Of a stretch of 64,000 bases of DNA, positions 1-13,662 are shown piece after piece (within the stretch, counting starts at the first letter, position 1; every line of letters begins with the position of its first letter). The stretch comes from Daucus carota subsp. sativus. Taxonomy: Eukaryota > Streptophyta > Magnoliopsida > Apiales > Apiaceae. The stretch lies in the NCBI RefSeq assembly GCF_001625215.2, contig NC_030385.2, positions 12,455,135 to 12,519,134 on the forward strand, given 5' to 3'. The position numbers and the translations under genes are program-made. A model generated the notes under the pieces. It was not told the origin of the DNA and ran no database searches. It saw only the letters and a program-made list of their open reading frames with translations.

Positions 1-1300
1 TATGTTTGGTGATTCTAAGAATATGGGTAGACAATCTAAGCTCGGTGTGACAATCTTTAGACCTCAGCAAGACAGTTATAGAATTGCAAGGCAATTTAGA
101 ATCTCGGTAAGACAATTTGTCTTGCCAGGCAATGCGGCAAAACAATCCCAAGACTTCTAAGATAATTCATCACACCAGTTGAACTCAGTAAGACAATTTC
201 TAGATTGTCATACCTTGTCTGCCATCAAGACAATCCTCAAAAGCAAGACAAAGCTGTTTTTCCTTTTAAAAACTAATAATTAATTACTCATTTATTTAAT
301 TCCATCAATTCAGTTAATTAAATTAATTCAATTATGAATTAACTTAATAAATAAATGGGTAAATCATCTAATTAACTTCATAAATAAATAGGTTCCCCAT
401 AACCCATCTCTTCCACCATCAATGTTATTCATTTCTTGGACGTGAAAATTTAATTAATCGTACCTACATAATCCCTATAGCCTACTGTGTTAGATCCCCA
501 TGAATAACACTTCTCAAACTATCGATTTGTTTTCGAATTTAACCTTTTATTTTTAAGACTGATACAATTTCTGAAAACGGTGTTTCAAATGAGACCGAAA
601 ATTTGAGAGTGACCCGGATGATATATTGGTGTGAAGTGAGTGCCCAATTAGATAGTTAACCCATAAATAAATTAAGCAACCAAAAAAAAAGATATTGACA
701 AGTGAATAAATAAATTATTAAATCCTATCTTCAACGGCAAAGTCTTCTGTCTTCTATAAATTTATAAATCTTCGTCTTTAGTTGTCCATCGATTGACGGC
801 CACCTTCCTTTGATGTTGAAATTTTAATCAAAGTAACTGACACACAAATGTACGTCTGCTTAATCTGTATATAGCTTAATCGAATATCCCCCGTCAATTA
901 AATAATTAAGCCATGGCTTGTACTGTCTGGTTCATCTGTATATAGATTAATTGAATATTCTCCGTCAATTAAACAATTAAACCGTGGCTTGTTCATCGAT
1001 TCTTCGTCTTTAAGTACATCTTCATAAGTAGTATCACATGGAATCTTCTGAATAAATAAAAAGTTGAAACCGAATATCTTCTGAACTCTTGGAGGTGCTA
1101 CAAAAGATTATTTGTACACTGAGGGATGAACATATTAATGAAATTCTTTCAGTGATGTGCAACAATCAACCTACAATTCTTGGGACACATAATTCCAATA
1201 ATTCACTTGACGTTCTTCGTACGGATTCCGGTTAAAAGTACTTGTTATTTACCTTTCTTTCTTAAATAGAGTTGAGTTGTCATCTCATCAATACAAATAG
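1..1300. other. Gene-free repetitive flank
   Basis: No coding region is supported here. The first 250 bases repeat a short 'gacaatc/aagacaat' theme and the rest is AT-rich. It could be the tail of a decayed retroelement, but no LTR or polyprotein motif was recognised. A 59-bp tandem duplication within it is listed separately. Confidence 0.5.
863..992. repeat. 59-bp tandem duplication
   Basis: Two imperfect 59-bp copies lie at 863-921 and 934-992, separated by 12 bases. Each begins atctgtatatag and ends tggcttgt. A handful of substitutions suggests an old local duplication. Confidence 0.75.
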
Positions 1301-1681
1301 GCTGAACATATGTCTTTCATGCATCCAGCTTCACCAACCATCCTCTTCATTTCTGTGGAGCTGCAAACTCTACATACAGCTGAAGTAGTAATTTTTGCGC
1401 ACCCAATGACCCTAGGTAATGAACCACTTTCGAAAAGGAAGCCAACTGAAACCAATACAAAGGGCGGATCCAGGATTCTAAACCTACTGGTGCTGGAGTA
1501 AAAATGAAAATAAAATTCCCACGAATTAATTTAGTGAAGAGATAAACAAGTAAACTAACATATACATGTAAATCAAAACCACAAAATTCAGCCATACTAT
1601 TGAATTGAAAAGTCATATATGTAAAAAAAAACAAGTAATAACATACTAGTTTAATAATAAACAAAAGGAGATTTACTCACA

Positions 1682-2560
1682 TCATTTGAGTTGTACTCGC
1701 CGGTTCTTTTGAGCGTAAAATTCATCTATCACCTCATCTACATCAATGTGTTCAGCATACTCCCTCTCAATGTTGATAAGCATAGTGTTTCTTAAACATT
1801 CTTTCCTCGATTCTATTTCGAAGACCGGTCTTCATTAATTTCATAGCTGAAAAAATTCTTTTCTGTAGTTGCTGTAGAAAGAGGGAGTGTCAACACAAGA
1901 CAAATCAACCTATAAATCAAATTGTAGTGCTCCGACTTTCCTATATATATCAACATGTCGTACTCATAACTCGGAATGAGTAGACCAATCCCGAAATTTA
2001 GTATGATAAACCACATCAATCTTGTAGTGATCAAGTTGGAATTTAAGATGGTACATATGTTGTTGTCCAAATCTGCAGGATAAAAGGTAGTAGCAAGTGT
2101 ACAAATATTCTCGATGTCAAACAACATGAAATTGTTCTTCGGTTCTAAAGATTTACTTAGTCTCAAAAGCTGCGCAACATCTCATTGAATCTATAATAAA
2201 GTTCTTCCAACTGAAAATCAATTGTAGAATTAAATACATCATGATGATAATGATACTCAACTGATATATTATCTCCTTCTCTCACAGAACGAATACCATC
2301 CATATAGCGAGCATTCATATCTAGTATGTCAATGTCATATTTTTCAAATACTGACATGACATAATCCAAATAAACATCAAAACCTTCATCTCTCAAAGAT
2401 TGTAACAATTCTTTTTTTGTTGCAACAAAATCCATGGCATTCAAGATATCTATTGATTTACTTTGTAAGGCTCGACAAAACAAATCTGTAATGCTCATAA
2501 TCTTATGCATCAAATGTAACACAAACACAAAGTCAAATGATTTCAGTTAGCTTCTCCATG
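1682..2560 (-). pseudogene. hAT-family transposase-like pseudogene (C-terminal half)
   Basis: Read on the minus strand, this encodes the C-terminal half of a plant hAT-type transposase-like protein (the zinc-finger/DUF4371 group with a C-terminal dimerisation domain). Visible pieces in order are SFDFVFVLHLMHKIMSIT, LLRLSKSLEPKNNFMLFD, ICTLATTFYPADL, the LSTATTEKNF dimerisation motif, and an end reading ERRVQL-like (KNRRVQLK, stop at 1682-1684). The frame must change near 2163, again around 1840 (at the AMKLMKTGLRNRIEE block) and near 1790, and also upstream of 2528, so it cannot make a protein. The N-terminal zinc finger and RNase H-like catalytic part were not recognised upstream. The family call rests on the conserved order of these blocks, recalled rather than searched. 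Confidence 0.75.
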
Positions 2561-3194
2561 CACATGTTCGAAGAAATTATCAAATTGTACCACTCAACCA
2601 TTATTTCTATCAACATTTTAGTGAATTACTCAATCTTGTCTTTGATACCTGATTATACTAGGAATTTGAAAAAGAAAAAGTTAAAATACTTACGTTGTAT
2701 TCGTAGTTGCAACAACAAAGATGAGTGGCCAGGCTTGAGGTAGAGAGTGGAATGCAAGAAAATCAATTCAAGAAAACAATCGTCATCTGGACACCTAATT
2801 TTTTCAGTTCGGGGCATAAACTTTCTTTTAGGTCTATCCAACTCTGATGCATACACACGGCTTGTATGTGTAATTGCCTTTGCCTTTTTTTTTATGTGCG
2901 TAGCTACCGAGCAGCGTATTAAGAGAAGTCTTATATTTCTGGACCCGGATTCTATTATTTACATTTATGTGGACTGAGCATAAACCAATTTATATAAATT
3001 GGCAACTTATTTTTTCTACCTAGGCTGAAAATAATGAGGTTGTTGGACTTTGACCTGAGCTGGAGTAACCCTAACCCAGGCCATGGTCCACCACTATTGA
3101 TTAACGAGGCATTAAGTTTATCTCTTTATACAAAGTAGTGTTCGACACTATTTTCGAATGTCGTAGAATCACAACTTTAATTTCGTTTTTCTTA
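2561..3194. other. No gene recognised
   Basis: Probably the eroded upstream part of the hAT element, followed by unique AT-rich sequence. No further transposase block could be placed with confidence. Confidence 0.4.
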
Positions 3195-3415
3195 CTCCCT
3201 CCATCTCCTGGGTTGTATACGCGGGGAGCGGTACATATTTTAATACTCCTCTAAAGCATAGTTCGAAAACTTATTATTATTATTTTCTGAATAAAAATTT
3301 AGTTATTAAGTGATCAAAAAAAATCTTAAAAATAAATTATAAAATCAATATTTTGCCGAATTATTAAAGTGCGTGTGAAATAGTGAACTTCTAAAATTAG
3401 AATATCCGGAGGGAG
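3195..3415. mobile_element. Stowaway-like MITE
   Basis: The ends are CTCCCTCC... and ...GGAGGGAG, flanked by TA on both sides, which is the Tc1/mariner (Stowaway) signature. It is 221 bp with no coding capacity. Confidence 0.75.
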
Positions 3416-3430
3416 TAAATTATAATTAAG

Positions 3431-3663
3431 AGGCCGTTTTGGTAGACTTAAAAAAAGTGTTTATTGCTTAAAGTAAAGAAGTTGACTAGAAGTGAGAAGT
3501 AAATTAAGACTTATAAGTGATTAAACTGTTTAGGAAACAAGTAGAAGTCCTGAAACAAAATCTAGCATTGGTAACTTTTTATAAGTGCTTCTAGTTTTTT
3601 TTACACAAACTGATTAAGAAAAGCAGAAACTACCTTCGTACAAAAAGTAAGCCAAACAGGCAC
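3431..3663. mobile_element. MITE with GGCCGTTTTGG-type ends
   Basis: The left end aggccgttttggtagactta is an imperfect inverted match of the right end, which reads aaagtaagccaaacaggcac. The interior is rich in AAGTAAA / AAGTGCTT. Relatives lie at 28405-28653 and 61206-61390. It resembles short hAT-derived elements common in plant introns and intergenic DNA. Confidence 0.6.
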
Positions 3664-4439
3664 TAAGATTGAATAACTTATCTGTTAGGTTTAGTTTCAT
3701 ATATCAAATCACATGAATATAACCTATCTCTATCGTAATAGTATAACCCATGACGATTGTAATAATAATAATAATATAGAATACACATAGACGTAAGTGA
3801 AGATGATATGATAGGCATGAAACCATGAGAAAACAACAGGCCGTGTTCTTGCTGTTTTCCTTCATTTCCAAGTACCCAATCACGAACCACGCAAGACATA
3901 ACAGTAGAAAAGGATTGCTCATCTTGTTTTTTTTCCTTTAACTAGCTAGGTACATGCATGGAAGTAGGAAGAGTTATCTGATGGAGTATTTTACACCGAG
4001 AAGTTAGTCCACCCTCTCAACATCAGATAACTTTTTTTATAAGAGAACGAGATAATTCAATAAATAACAGTCATGCGGCATCTATAAGAATGATCGAGTC
4101 GAACAAACATAGAATAAATTAACATGTATGTCTTCATACCCAAGATGAGACAAAAAAGCGATGTTAAAATTGACGATGGTATATGTATAGATCCTTGCTT
4201 TGTGTGCACCATCTTTTCCAAAAACTCCATTTGAGCTATCAACTACAAATGCATTCCTGTAAGGTTTTTACCGATAAATCTAAATCAACTCTCATAATAA
4301 AAGGAGAGAAAAATCACACACTCTCACCAGGGAGAGAAATCAACTATAATCAAAACAAACGAGAGAAAATCCAACTACAAACTTAAACAATTAGATCTGC
4401 ACCACGACCCTACACTAGGTGATAATCGATCCACTCACA
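3664..4439. other. No gene recognised
   Basis: Unique AT-rich sequence with short spurious open frames only. No repeat boundary or conserved protein was seen. Confidence 0.4.
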
Positions 4440-5160
4440 ACCCAAAAAGCCCTCTGATTAATATATTTGTTATTAATTTATTGTATATAACTATATATAT
4501 AATTAATTTTAAAATATGTTTTAGTTAAAGAAATTAATTACTATATTGCTCGATTTAATTTTATAAGATTGAGTTTTTTAGTTAGAAAATATAAAAAGAT
4601 AATATATTTCAGTTAAAAGAATAATTGATTATATAAATAGACCCGTATCTCGGCCCACGTATCGATCGATCGGCCAAATTTTTAATGTTTCGGTTTTAAT
4701 CGTATAATAATAGCTTACAACCCGTGCAATGCACGGGTGATTTATAATATTTGTTATTTTATCGTACATATTTTACATTTAACTGATTTTATTGTGAATA
4801 TATAATTATGATAGAATAATGTATTTCAATTAAAATAAATTTTAAAAAATTTTAATAAACATATTTGAATTGATATATTTTAATTAAGTGTACTAGATAA
4901 ATTTTTCATTTAATAGTTGAATAAATTCTTAATAGTCAAACCAATCAAATGAGTAATTAAAAATTAAGATGAAGATGTATATTTTAACGCAAATGTCTAA
5001 ATATATTTTGTAATATGTAAGAAATGGGAGGGACGGAGGGAGTATAATTTAAGAAAACCTGTGATTCTAAATATCGAGCAACCAACCAAATTTTAAATAT
5101 TGTGTTATTAATGATAATATCGTATAATAATATATATTATAGTGTAAATTCTTATTTTAT
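4440..5160 (-). mobile_element. Adjoining Helitron fragments, family B
   Basis: 4640-4708 carries a copy of the family-B 5'-terminal block (ggcccacgtatcgatcg ... caaatttttaatgtttcgg), and it runs directly into a Helitron 3'-end hairpin (cccgtgcaatgcacggg, 4720-4736). The sequence right of the hairpin matches that right of 53398. The element reads on the minus strand, with its 3' end on the left. The terminal CTAG has changed to ATAG and the right boundary is indistinct. Confidence 0.55.
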
Positions 5161-5811
5161 ATTTATATTAACCAACCAAATTTTAAATATTCTGACATAT
5201 GTATTTGTAAATTCTTAGTTTATATTTATTATCAAAAACAGATAATTTATTAAATAAATACCAGAGATTCGATAATATAATATATCATATATGAACAGAC
5301 ATTTTAAAAATTCTGAAGCTAATACGATTCAAATATGATAAAATTAAATTATTTTGGATATATCCGTTCCTAGTCCCATTTACACTGTCTACGTACGTAC
5401 ATGCAAGATTTTAATCGACAAGACTAAATAATATTATAAAGAATAATTTGAAAAGAAATTTAAATTTATTAACATCGATATTATTCAAGTTGATGTCATA
5501 AATTATTTTTTTATTAAAATTTTGAGAAGGTTAGATAATTTGTTACAAATTTTCTATATAAAAACTGATTTCTTATTTGCTAATGGTTTTAGGACCCTTT
5601 TGCCCGGCGGGGAATACTCCCCACTGACATGGTGCAATTCACCTATAATTTTTTTTTTCTTAAGAAAAATGTTTGATACTTTGAAAATCAGATTGTTATC
5701 GTACCTGAAAAAGTTGGCATTTTTGTCGTGATCCATCCGATGCGAAATTAGACATAACTAAAACTTAATGAAGGCAAATTCAGTTATAATAAATTCAAAT
5801 AAACAGAATTA
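5161..5811. other. No gene recognised
   Basis: AT-rich. A short open frame around 5522-5731 has no recognisable domain and is treated as chance. Confidence 0.4.
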
Positions 5812-6197
5812 GAGCAACTCCAATGGCGTTGACTATAATCGTCGGCTAAATTGGACCCGTAAGATATTATGTAAAATTTGCTGAAGTTGTAAGACATTTT
5901 GCTACAATGGTATTGGCTATATTGGTTGGTTATAATTTAAAAATAGTATGTTATTAATATTTTAAATTGTTAAAATAGAATATATCAGTTCAATATGGTA
6001 ATAAATGATGTACAATATTCCAACAGATTTTCTTACAGACCTGTAGAGGTTCGACAAATTTAGTCATCCATTGGAGGTTGGCTAAATTTATACACAACAG
6101 CTCATCATGGTTGAGATTGAGTTTTTAGAGGTGTTGACTAAATTTTTTTATTTTAAAAATGTTAACTCATCTTTTAATTAAGGGTTTTAGATGGTTC
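5812..6197. mobile_element. PIF/Harbinger-like MITE, degraded right end
   Basis: The left end agagcaactccaatggcgtt, the internal 'ggctaaattggacc' block and the gtagaggttcgacaaatt block match the better preserved copies at 42394-42818 and 42822-43196. The right inverted repeat has decayed to tagggttttagatggtt. Confidence 0.65.
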
Positions 6198-6725
6198 CTC
6201 CTCTCAGTTTAAGTGTTTGTCGATGTAATAATTAAGACAACATTCGGTTCAATGTTCCAAATAATGTCGAATATTGTCAGTTACATAAAAAAGCGAAATG
6301 CTTGCGAGTTGAGTCTTGCTTAATTGTGAATGGCATAAAATAGACAAAAAGTAGACTAAATAAATATTAGCATCGAGTATTATTCGAGTGCCACATTATA
6401 ATATGCTATGATATTTGCTATATGCCAGCAGTAGTATATGCCCTTTTCGTTCCCTCGAAACAATCTAGTGGTGTATGCCTGTATGGAGTACATCTTCTCC
6501 TAGAAGTGTCAACCAACCTTTCTGCAAATGTTCAGAATCGATGCTTCCGAATCAAATAAGGGTATACCACTCCTTTTGTCATAAATAACCATGAGCAAGC
6601 CTAACCCTATCTTAAATTAATCTTCTTAAACTCAAATTAATCTCTAAATATATAATAAACAATTCAAAATTTAAAAAATAGGATCCTATATTCATCGACA
6701 ACTTCAACAATAATTCTATTTGTGT

Positions 6726-6810
<85 letters not shown>

Positions 6811-6812
6811 CA
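6726..6812. repeat. (ATT)n microsatellite
   Basis: An almost perfect ATT trinucleotide run of about 85 bp, broken only near its right end (attatcatt). Confidence 0.95.
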
Positions 6813-7256
6813 TTATATTAAATTCAAATTCTTATAACAAAAAGATAATAAGAAAATGTGGGAAAGAGAAACCAAAAAGTGAAAGTTGAATATTTGATCA
6901 TTAAAAAACAAATGAGAAATGGGTTAGGGATTACTTATTTATGAGTAATGAAAAGTGGATTTTAAAATTTAAAGAATGAGCAGGGATTCTGCTGAAGTGA
7001 ATTTTCGTCCATATTTCTCAAAATTTTAGATTAGGACATCATATATCTAATTTCCAAGAAATTAGCTATATGTATAATTAATTAGTTTGGTTTTGGTTCT
7101 CATAACTCATCATACAATAAGAAATCATGTACATGACAAAACGCGGAAGTGATTTAGGCCAAATAGTCTGGTTTTAATGGTTATAAATAGAAGAGTTTAA
7201 TCAATGGGCAAGTTAATTATAACCAAGTACTGATCCGAGCTGTGAGTTTGTGAAGT

Positions 7257-7340
7257 TGATGATGGAGTTCACATTCGGAACAAGTAATAAAAAGCACCTG
7301 ATGATGGAGTTCACATTCGGAACAAGTAATAAAAATCACC
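7257..7340. repeat. 42-bp tandem duplication
   Basis: Two 42-bp units, 7257-7298 and 7299-7340, differ at a single base near the end (aagcacc versus aatcacc). This near-identity implies a recent duplication. Confidence 0.9.
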
Positions 7341-10320
7341 ATGCTGGAGTGAGTGGAGTGTGACACCGCATTGATGGGTGACCACAGGCTCCTTAGAATT
7401 TCATATTCTTTGAAAATGTAGTTAGACTCATATTTTGCGAGAGATGTGAGATTAGAAATCCAACCAAATCTATTTTTTCAAATGTAATATTATATTGATC
7501 CAAAATTAAAATTTTGATTTGGTTTGAATTGATTTAATGGTTTTAGAATCATATTGTCACCTTAGTAAATAGAGGCTAGATAAGCCCGTTCTTTCATTGT
7601 TAAAGCCAAAAACTTATTTCTAATTTCACATTAATTTGCATAATACATAGCAAAGTAATATAAAATCAGAAAGTTAATTCAAAATCATAAGCTTGTAGGA
7701 GCTATATGATCGGTGTAATTCAATCTTGTTTCTCTATAAATAATGCTTTCAAATTTTTAGAGTGGTTACCCTTTAATTGTCAGTGTAGTTTATTTGGTGA
7801 ATATAATGTTCTCAAGGTATATTCAAATACTTATTTAAATAGCAGTTGATTACATATATTGTACACAACGTGAGATTTTAAATTATTTAAATAAAAAAAA
7901 TAAAATTTTTAATTAAAATACTTTTTCAAGCTCCAATTTAATTATCAAGCCAAGTTGGCTTAGTTTATATTTTTATATTAGGTCTCAAGAGAGTTTCACG
8001 AGGTAGCCATTGTTTCCAACCTGATATTGTAAAACAAATGAGTTCCTTCGACTTTATTATGTTTTGAAATGGGATCTTAAATGAAATCTAAGCCTTTGTC
8101 TTTCGATTTCATCACAATCATTTATAAAGTGTAATATTGTCATTATATTATTCTCAAAATGGGATTTGCAAAACTTCTACTTTAGTTATGATTAATACCT
8201 TCATAGCTATTATTGATGGAGGAATTGGTTATCACCAAAGATAAGGTTTGTGATTGAAATCAAGATATATGATAGTTTGTGCTTCTTGGAACTTGTATCG
8301 AAGAGTGGTGATAGTGTTGAAAGTAACGGCAGTTAAGATTAGACTTTTGAGTTGCTTTTTTGTCCTCACAACTCGTTAATGAGTCAACAGCAGCGATAGA
8401 ACCTTGATAAGGAATGTCCAACGATGAGGTCTAGTCATAAAGACCTAAGACCCTATTACAATCTAGGGACTTCATAGATACGGCACCAGAATACAGAGTA
8501 AGTGATCCCAAGTCATGTGTATTTCAACCCCAATACTCTCTAATGAGAATAATTCACCAGAATAAGGTCTTTTAAGTAGGCGTTCTTGATGCAGGCCCAT
8601 AAATATGATCATCAATTTGGCCCATCAGAGTTTTCCATGTTATTTTCCACAAATAGATATATAAATCAGCATAATAATGCCATAATAAAGGATCCGACCC
8701 ATTTAGGCTCAACCCAAGTAAATTAGGTTCGTGGTCAATTTTGAGTATAACAGGTACCTTAGCTGCTTTTATTTTATTAAGCTTAAATATTGAAAATCTT
8801 AAGATTGAATGCATATTAGGCTTTTAATATAAGATGCCCAACTTATACATAAACCAATCATAAAATTTAAAGTACTTAGACACATGAATTTAAGTAAATA
8901 ATTTAGGTAATTTGTTCCGACATCTTCTAAATGTGAGAAATAACTTAAGGAATTTACTAACTACCCCATGACTACCACATGTACTTATATAACTAAAATT
9001 CACATTCACTTACTTAACATATAGATATGAGACAAAATGGTGGAATTATTAGATTAGTTTATACTTCTTTCCAAACCTTGGAAGGAAGCTTTACATAGGG
9101 GTAAAGCCATACAAACTATCCACTCCATCACAATCATATGGTTAAAATTATTCATTCTTCACGTTTTTTTTCAAGTGAATGGAAAAAGTTATTAACATTC
9201 AAAATATGTCTATCTTTTCTATAATTACATAGGAAGTAAAATTCCTAACTCTTAGCTTTATTCGATGCGGTAATATTAAAAATGCAAAGTCCTAACTCTT
9301 AACTTTATTTGACGTGGTAAAATTAAAATTATCCTACAACACATTATTATTTTAAAAATTGAATATTCAAATATTATAAAATTATTACTCTAATATTTCG
9401 AACCTAGATATTATTGTTACTATTAAAGTATTACAAGTACTTCATAGTTCTAAAGTTATGTTGAAATTGTTACATACATAATCAAATTACATAAATTCTT
9501 ATGCTAATTTATAATTTTGGTGTCCAAATTAGATAAATAAATTACTTTTATGTAAATTATACAGTTTGATACTTACTGGACCTGATTTACAGCTATCAAG
9601 GATTTACTGGGTCAGGGTCACGTCTTTCATTATATGCGTGTTTTTGCGATATTTATTAATATGATTTTATGTGCTAAAATTGTAAGTTTAATTATAGATT
9701 ATTAAACCTTAATGGGGCATTAAATCATGAGTTCTTTTGTTGACAGATTAAGTACTATTTCAAAAGGGTATTGAGTTCACATAAATATATTGTTTGTCTA
9801 ATTTCTCTATTTCTTTATATTACAAACAAATTTGAGCCACACTAAACAATAATTGTTCCTTAATTTCACGAAGATTTAGATATCATTAATCGAAAGATTC
9901 TAAAACGTTCAAGATTTATAAAATATATTGAAATTTATTTTCATCCTAGATCTTTTAACTTTATTATTCAGTGAAAAGCAAACAAATGCTCTTTTTAATA
10001 AAGCGTCGACTCTAATGATTAGGAATTTTCTTTATGATAAATTTGGATACAAACACATATTCTCCTACATCTCTCTGTATATTGTAAATATATATCTTCT
10101 AAAACACATATATTATTGATCAGATCTTCATTAATTTTAGGATACATCTCATAGGCTAGATTATATTAAATTGTTTATTTAGGAAGGAAAATCGAGATGA
10201 CAAAAACATAATATTGGATGAAAATTACAATTGTCATCGATATTTTAAATATACTATTTTTGTTGTCATACCTGTTAATATACTTTTCATATATGTTCTC
10301 GTCACCCATTTGTAGTGTGA
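7341..10320. other. Long stretch without a recognisable gene
   Basis: About 3 kb of AT-rich sequence. Open frames at 8572-8814 (minus) and 9928-10119 (plus) show no family signature and no splice-linked continuation. Part of 8340-8720 has more balanced composition and may be an old retroelement fragment, but no motif was identified. Confidence 0.4.
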
Positions 10321-10322
10321 TA

Positions 10323-10502
10323 CACAAATATGTGTGTGTGTACGTGCGTGCGTGTGTGTGGGGCTAAGATTTATGGAAATCGTTTTTTTAGTCAGAGACT
10401 CTAAAAGCAAAACATTACAAAATACATTAGTATGCAAAATATGTTCTACTTGTACTAAATTCATGATCTTTAATCATACAGTGTGTGTGTGTGTGTGTGT
10501 GT
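10323..10502. repeat. Two (GT)n microsatellites
   Basis: A GT-rich run mixed with GTAC/GTGC lies at about 10328-10360, and a purer (GT)n lies at about 10480-10502, next to the left end of the following inverted-repeat element. Confidence 0.85.
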
Positions 10503-12043
10503 AGTCCTACTCGAATAGAAACCAAATTAGCCTAAAAATTAAAAACCAGTTTCTGGACAGTTTTTTATCACTATTTTTAACTACAGAAATCACTAATATG
10601 TACATAACATATTACTAATTTATATATAGCATATCTCGCGAATATAAATATATATATATACACGTATATGCAACGTATATGACCATCATCTTCACCCAAA
10701 TCGTAATAATGGACCTCTTACCACCATTACCAGACGTTTCTATAACTTGCCACCATTGTCTATCATCACCAATAGTCACATACACTTTCCATCATAACTT
10801 ACAAAACTAACGGACTACTTACCATAATCATACAACTTCTCTTGCGGCTTCCTACCGCCAAGAACCTTCCTACGGATGAAATTGATCATCTATTATCGAT
10901 TATCAATAGTTTAGATAAGTAGATTATCTCAATTTTGATAATAAAAATCATTGTTTACATACTGTATAAAAACAGTGATTAGTGCAGTATAAATTAGTGA
11001 TACCCGTAGTTATAAATAGTGGTAGGGAAACTGGTTTCTAATTTTTATTTTAAGAGGTTTTTATTTGATCATGAGCGTTGATCAAATACAAACCAAACTT
11101 AGCCTAAAAACTAAAAACGATCACTAATTATTTGAATATAATCACTAAACAAACTCAACCCCTCACTGCAATCAGTCACCCACGTTACCAGCCACCCACC
11201 CCCTGCAACTAGCCATCCTGACACTGTAACCACCACAACCCACCCACCCCCGCCCCAACCCCAACCCCACCCCAACCTCAAACTCACCGCGGCCCCAACC
11301 CCAACCCCACCCCTCTTATTTTCTCCCGCTGCTTCTTCTCATTTTCTTTCTCCAAAATCTCAGAACCACAAACTCTTGACTACTGAATGGAAAAGTCATG
11401 ATCGTCAGGATAACGGCTAGATTATCCGTCCGATTTGCCGGAGCTCTGCCTCAAGATTTGCATCTAACATATATATAATGATAATCGGTATAAATGAGGT
11501 GCCGTGACGGTGATTGAGATGGTGATGATGCTGTGGTGTTATGATGGTGGTGGCAAAGACTGAGGCGATAAGATTCTGGTAGCATAGGTGTGGTAGCTTG
11601 TAATGTTAATGATATATACAATGATATATTGATAGGTTTTAGTGATTAATGTCGTATAAATTGGTGATTTGTGCAGCATATATTAGTGATGTTTGCAATA
11701 TGATATAATGATTGGTGGCTGAATCTGGGAATTATATCTCAGAGTTAATGGTGGTAATCGAAAATCATGACAGTGGTTGAAGGAAGGCTGATTTGGGGCT
11801 GGGTGGAGATGGAGCAATATTCTGTGATTGTACATTTGTGAAGATGAACAGTACAGAGGAAATGTGCTGTAACTCTAACGTATGTATATGTTGTATGTAT
11901 ATGTTTATTAATTGTTATATTGTATCATTATATTTATATTGGGGTTTAGTTTTGGGTTGTAGTTTGTAGTGGACCGGGCTAGGTTGTTGGACTGGGCCTG
12001 ATTTGTAGTTTTTAGATTAATTTAGTTTGTAGTGGAGTAGCAT

Positions 12044-12046
<3 letters not shown>
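10503..12046. mobile_element. Large non-autonomous element with imperfect inverted ends
   Basis: The left end (10503-10547, with tcctactcgaatagaaacc and agcctaaaaattaaaaacc) is an imperfect inverted match of the right end (about 12000-12046, ...ttttagattaatttagtttgtagtggagtagcatcc). A second copy of the left-end motif at about 11075-11120 suggests nesting or internal duplication. The interior has a C-rich tract (11150-11330) and no intact frame. No target duplication can be read because the flanks are (GT)n and (AT)n. It could be a MULE derivative; this is an inference. Confidence 0.45.

Positions 12047-12108
<62 letters not shown>
12046..12108. repeat. (AT)n microsatellite
   Basis: An uninterrupted AT dinucleotide run of about 60 bp. 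Confidence 0.95.
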
Positions 12109-12111
<3 letters not shown>

Positions 12112-12559
12112 AAAAGTTAATGAATATTAATATTTTATTGTAAACCTCGGAGGCCATATATCACAAACTAAACATGTTTTGTACAATAATATATTTAATA
12201 ATATTTTGTGTGCGCTGCACATGTATGGTCTACGAGATCTCTAATAAAATGGTGTGTATACATATGTTGATATTATTTTCAAATCTTATCAACAAAAGTT
12301 GTTATGAATACGTTGTTATATATGTGTCACCGGTATACTTTTGACATCACGACACAACTCATACGGTCACGATGTATTGAAATTCATATCATCATTGATA
12401 TTGTCATAATTACTACTTATTGTTAATAAAGTGAATTGATCACGTTAGAATTTGACTTTTAGCACTATGAAGATATCACATAACGACTTCATAATGTACA
12501 CAAAAATTTATAAAATTATAGAATTATATGATTTTTCAAACATATAAACGAAATATATT

Positions 12560-13440
12560 ATATCAAAGTTATCCTCAAAAATAGTTTTATCGGATGAACG
12601 AATATATTTGAATTTATACAATTACTTAATGTTCGCACAAAATCACGCAAGCGTACGTGGTCACGAGTAATATAGAATTGAATTAAGTTCGTTCCCACAG
12701 AGACTGGTGTATCAAGTATTATGCACTTATGCAACAATGTATGATTATTATTCACTGTTAAGACAAGTATCAAATTGGTGGTGGTTATCTAATTCGACTA
12801 ATCAAAGTCGAATTATTGAACTACTAATGATTAACTAAGTGATTAAACTCGAATTACTTATGCGAATTAAAACATGGGATTCTAACTTCATTGCTACTTC
12901 ATTCAGAGTTATGCCTTTTTTCGCTATGTGATGGTTGATAACTAATTAGATAACACGAAACTGATACATGTTATCTTTCGATAAACGTATACCATACTAT
13001 TCCACATCCACAATTAAGGTCCAGTAGACACCAATTATGATTAGATCCTATATGTCTATAAGATTTGAAAACATAACAGTTTACGAACAAGTCATCTATC
13101 AAGATTACATAGGGGGATGCAAGATGGTTAAAATCACATCACAATCAAGTATGTCGAATACATGAACCTATGCTCGCATGACAAGTTCTAAATCTATATA
13201 TCCACTTTCGCTTCAATAAAGATCAACACACAACTTAGATGTTAGCTACGCATCCAAGAAGAATAAACACAACCAATACGAGGAAATCAAACATTCATCA
13301 CATAAATATTTAAGGCAAATTAACTACTAAAATCCATAGATAAATCCGCTAGAATCTCATGACAACGATCACTTAATAGACTATCAAGATTTGTAGAGAG
13401 TAAAAATGACAAATTATCTTGTTGTTGATTGATTATGATA
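12560..13440. mobile_element. Possible LTR-retrotransposon remnant
   Basis: The segment with cgcaagcgtacgtggtcacg and gttcgttcccacagagactgg resembles non-coding parts of plant LTR retroelements. No polyprotein frame or paired LTR was found, so the assignment is weak. The open frame read on the minus strand at 12558-12773 is not considered a gene. Confidence 0.3.
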
Positions 13441-13586
13441 AATTAGGTTTAATTTTAACACACTTTATGTAGTATTCTTTTTAGTTATTTTTAAAACTTC
13501 TCACATATATTCTGAGATATAAAATAATTCTAATTTCTTTTATTCATATTTAAATACATTTAGTTTTGAATTTTAAACAAAATTTA

Positions 13587-13587
<1 letters not shown>

Positions 13588-13653
<66 letters not shown>

Positions 13654-13662
13654 TGTGTGTGT
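13588..13662. repeat. Compound (AT)n(GT)n microsatellite
   Basis: An AT run passes into a long GT run with one interruption (gtctgtg). The simple repeat explains all the structure in this interval. Confidence 0.95.

Noticed and set aside
1310..1664. Overlapping frames on both strands (63 and 105 codons)
   Set aside because: They oppose each other, have no conserved blocks, and lie downstream of the hAT pseudogene end.
8572..8814. 80-codon minus-strand frame
   Set aside because: No domain, no splice-linked neighbours and AT-rich codon content; treated as chance.
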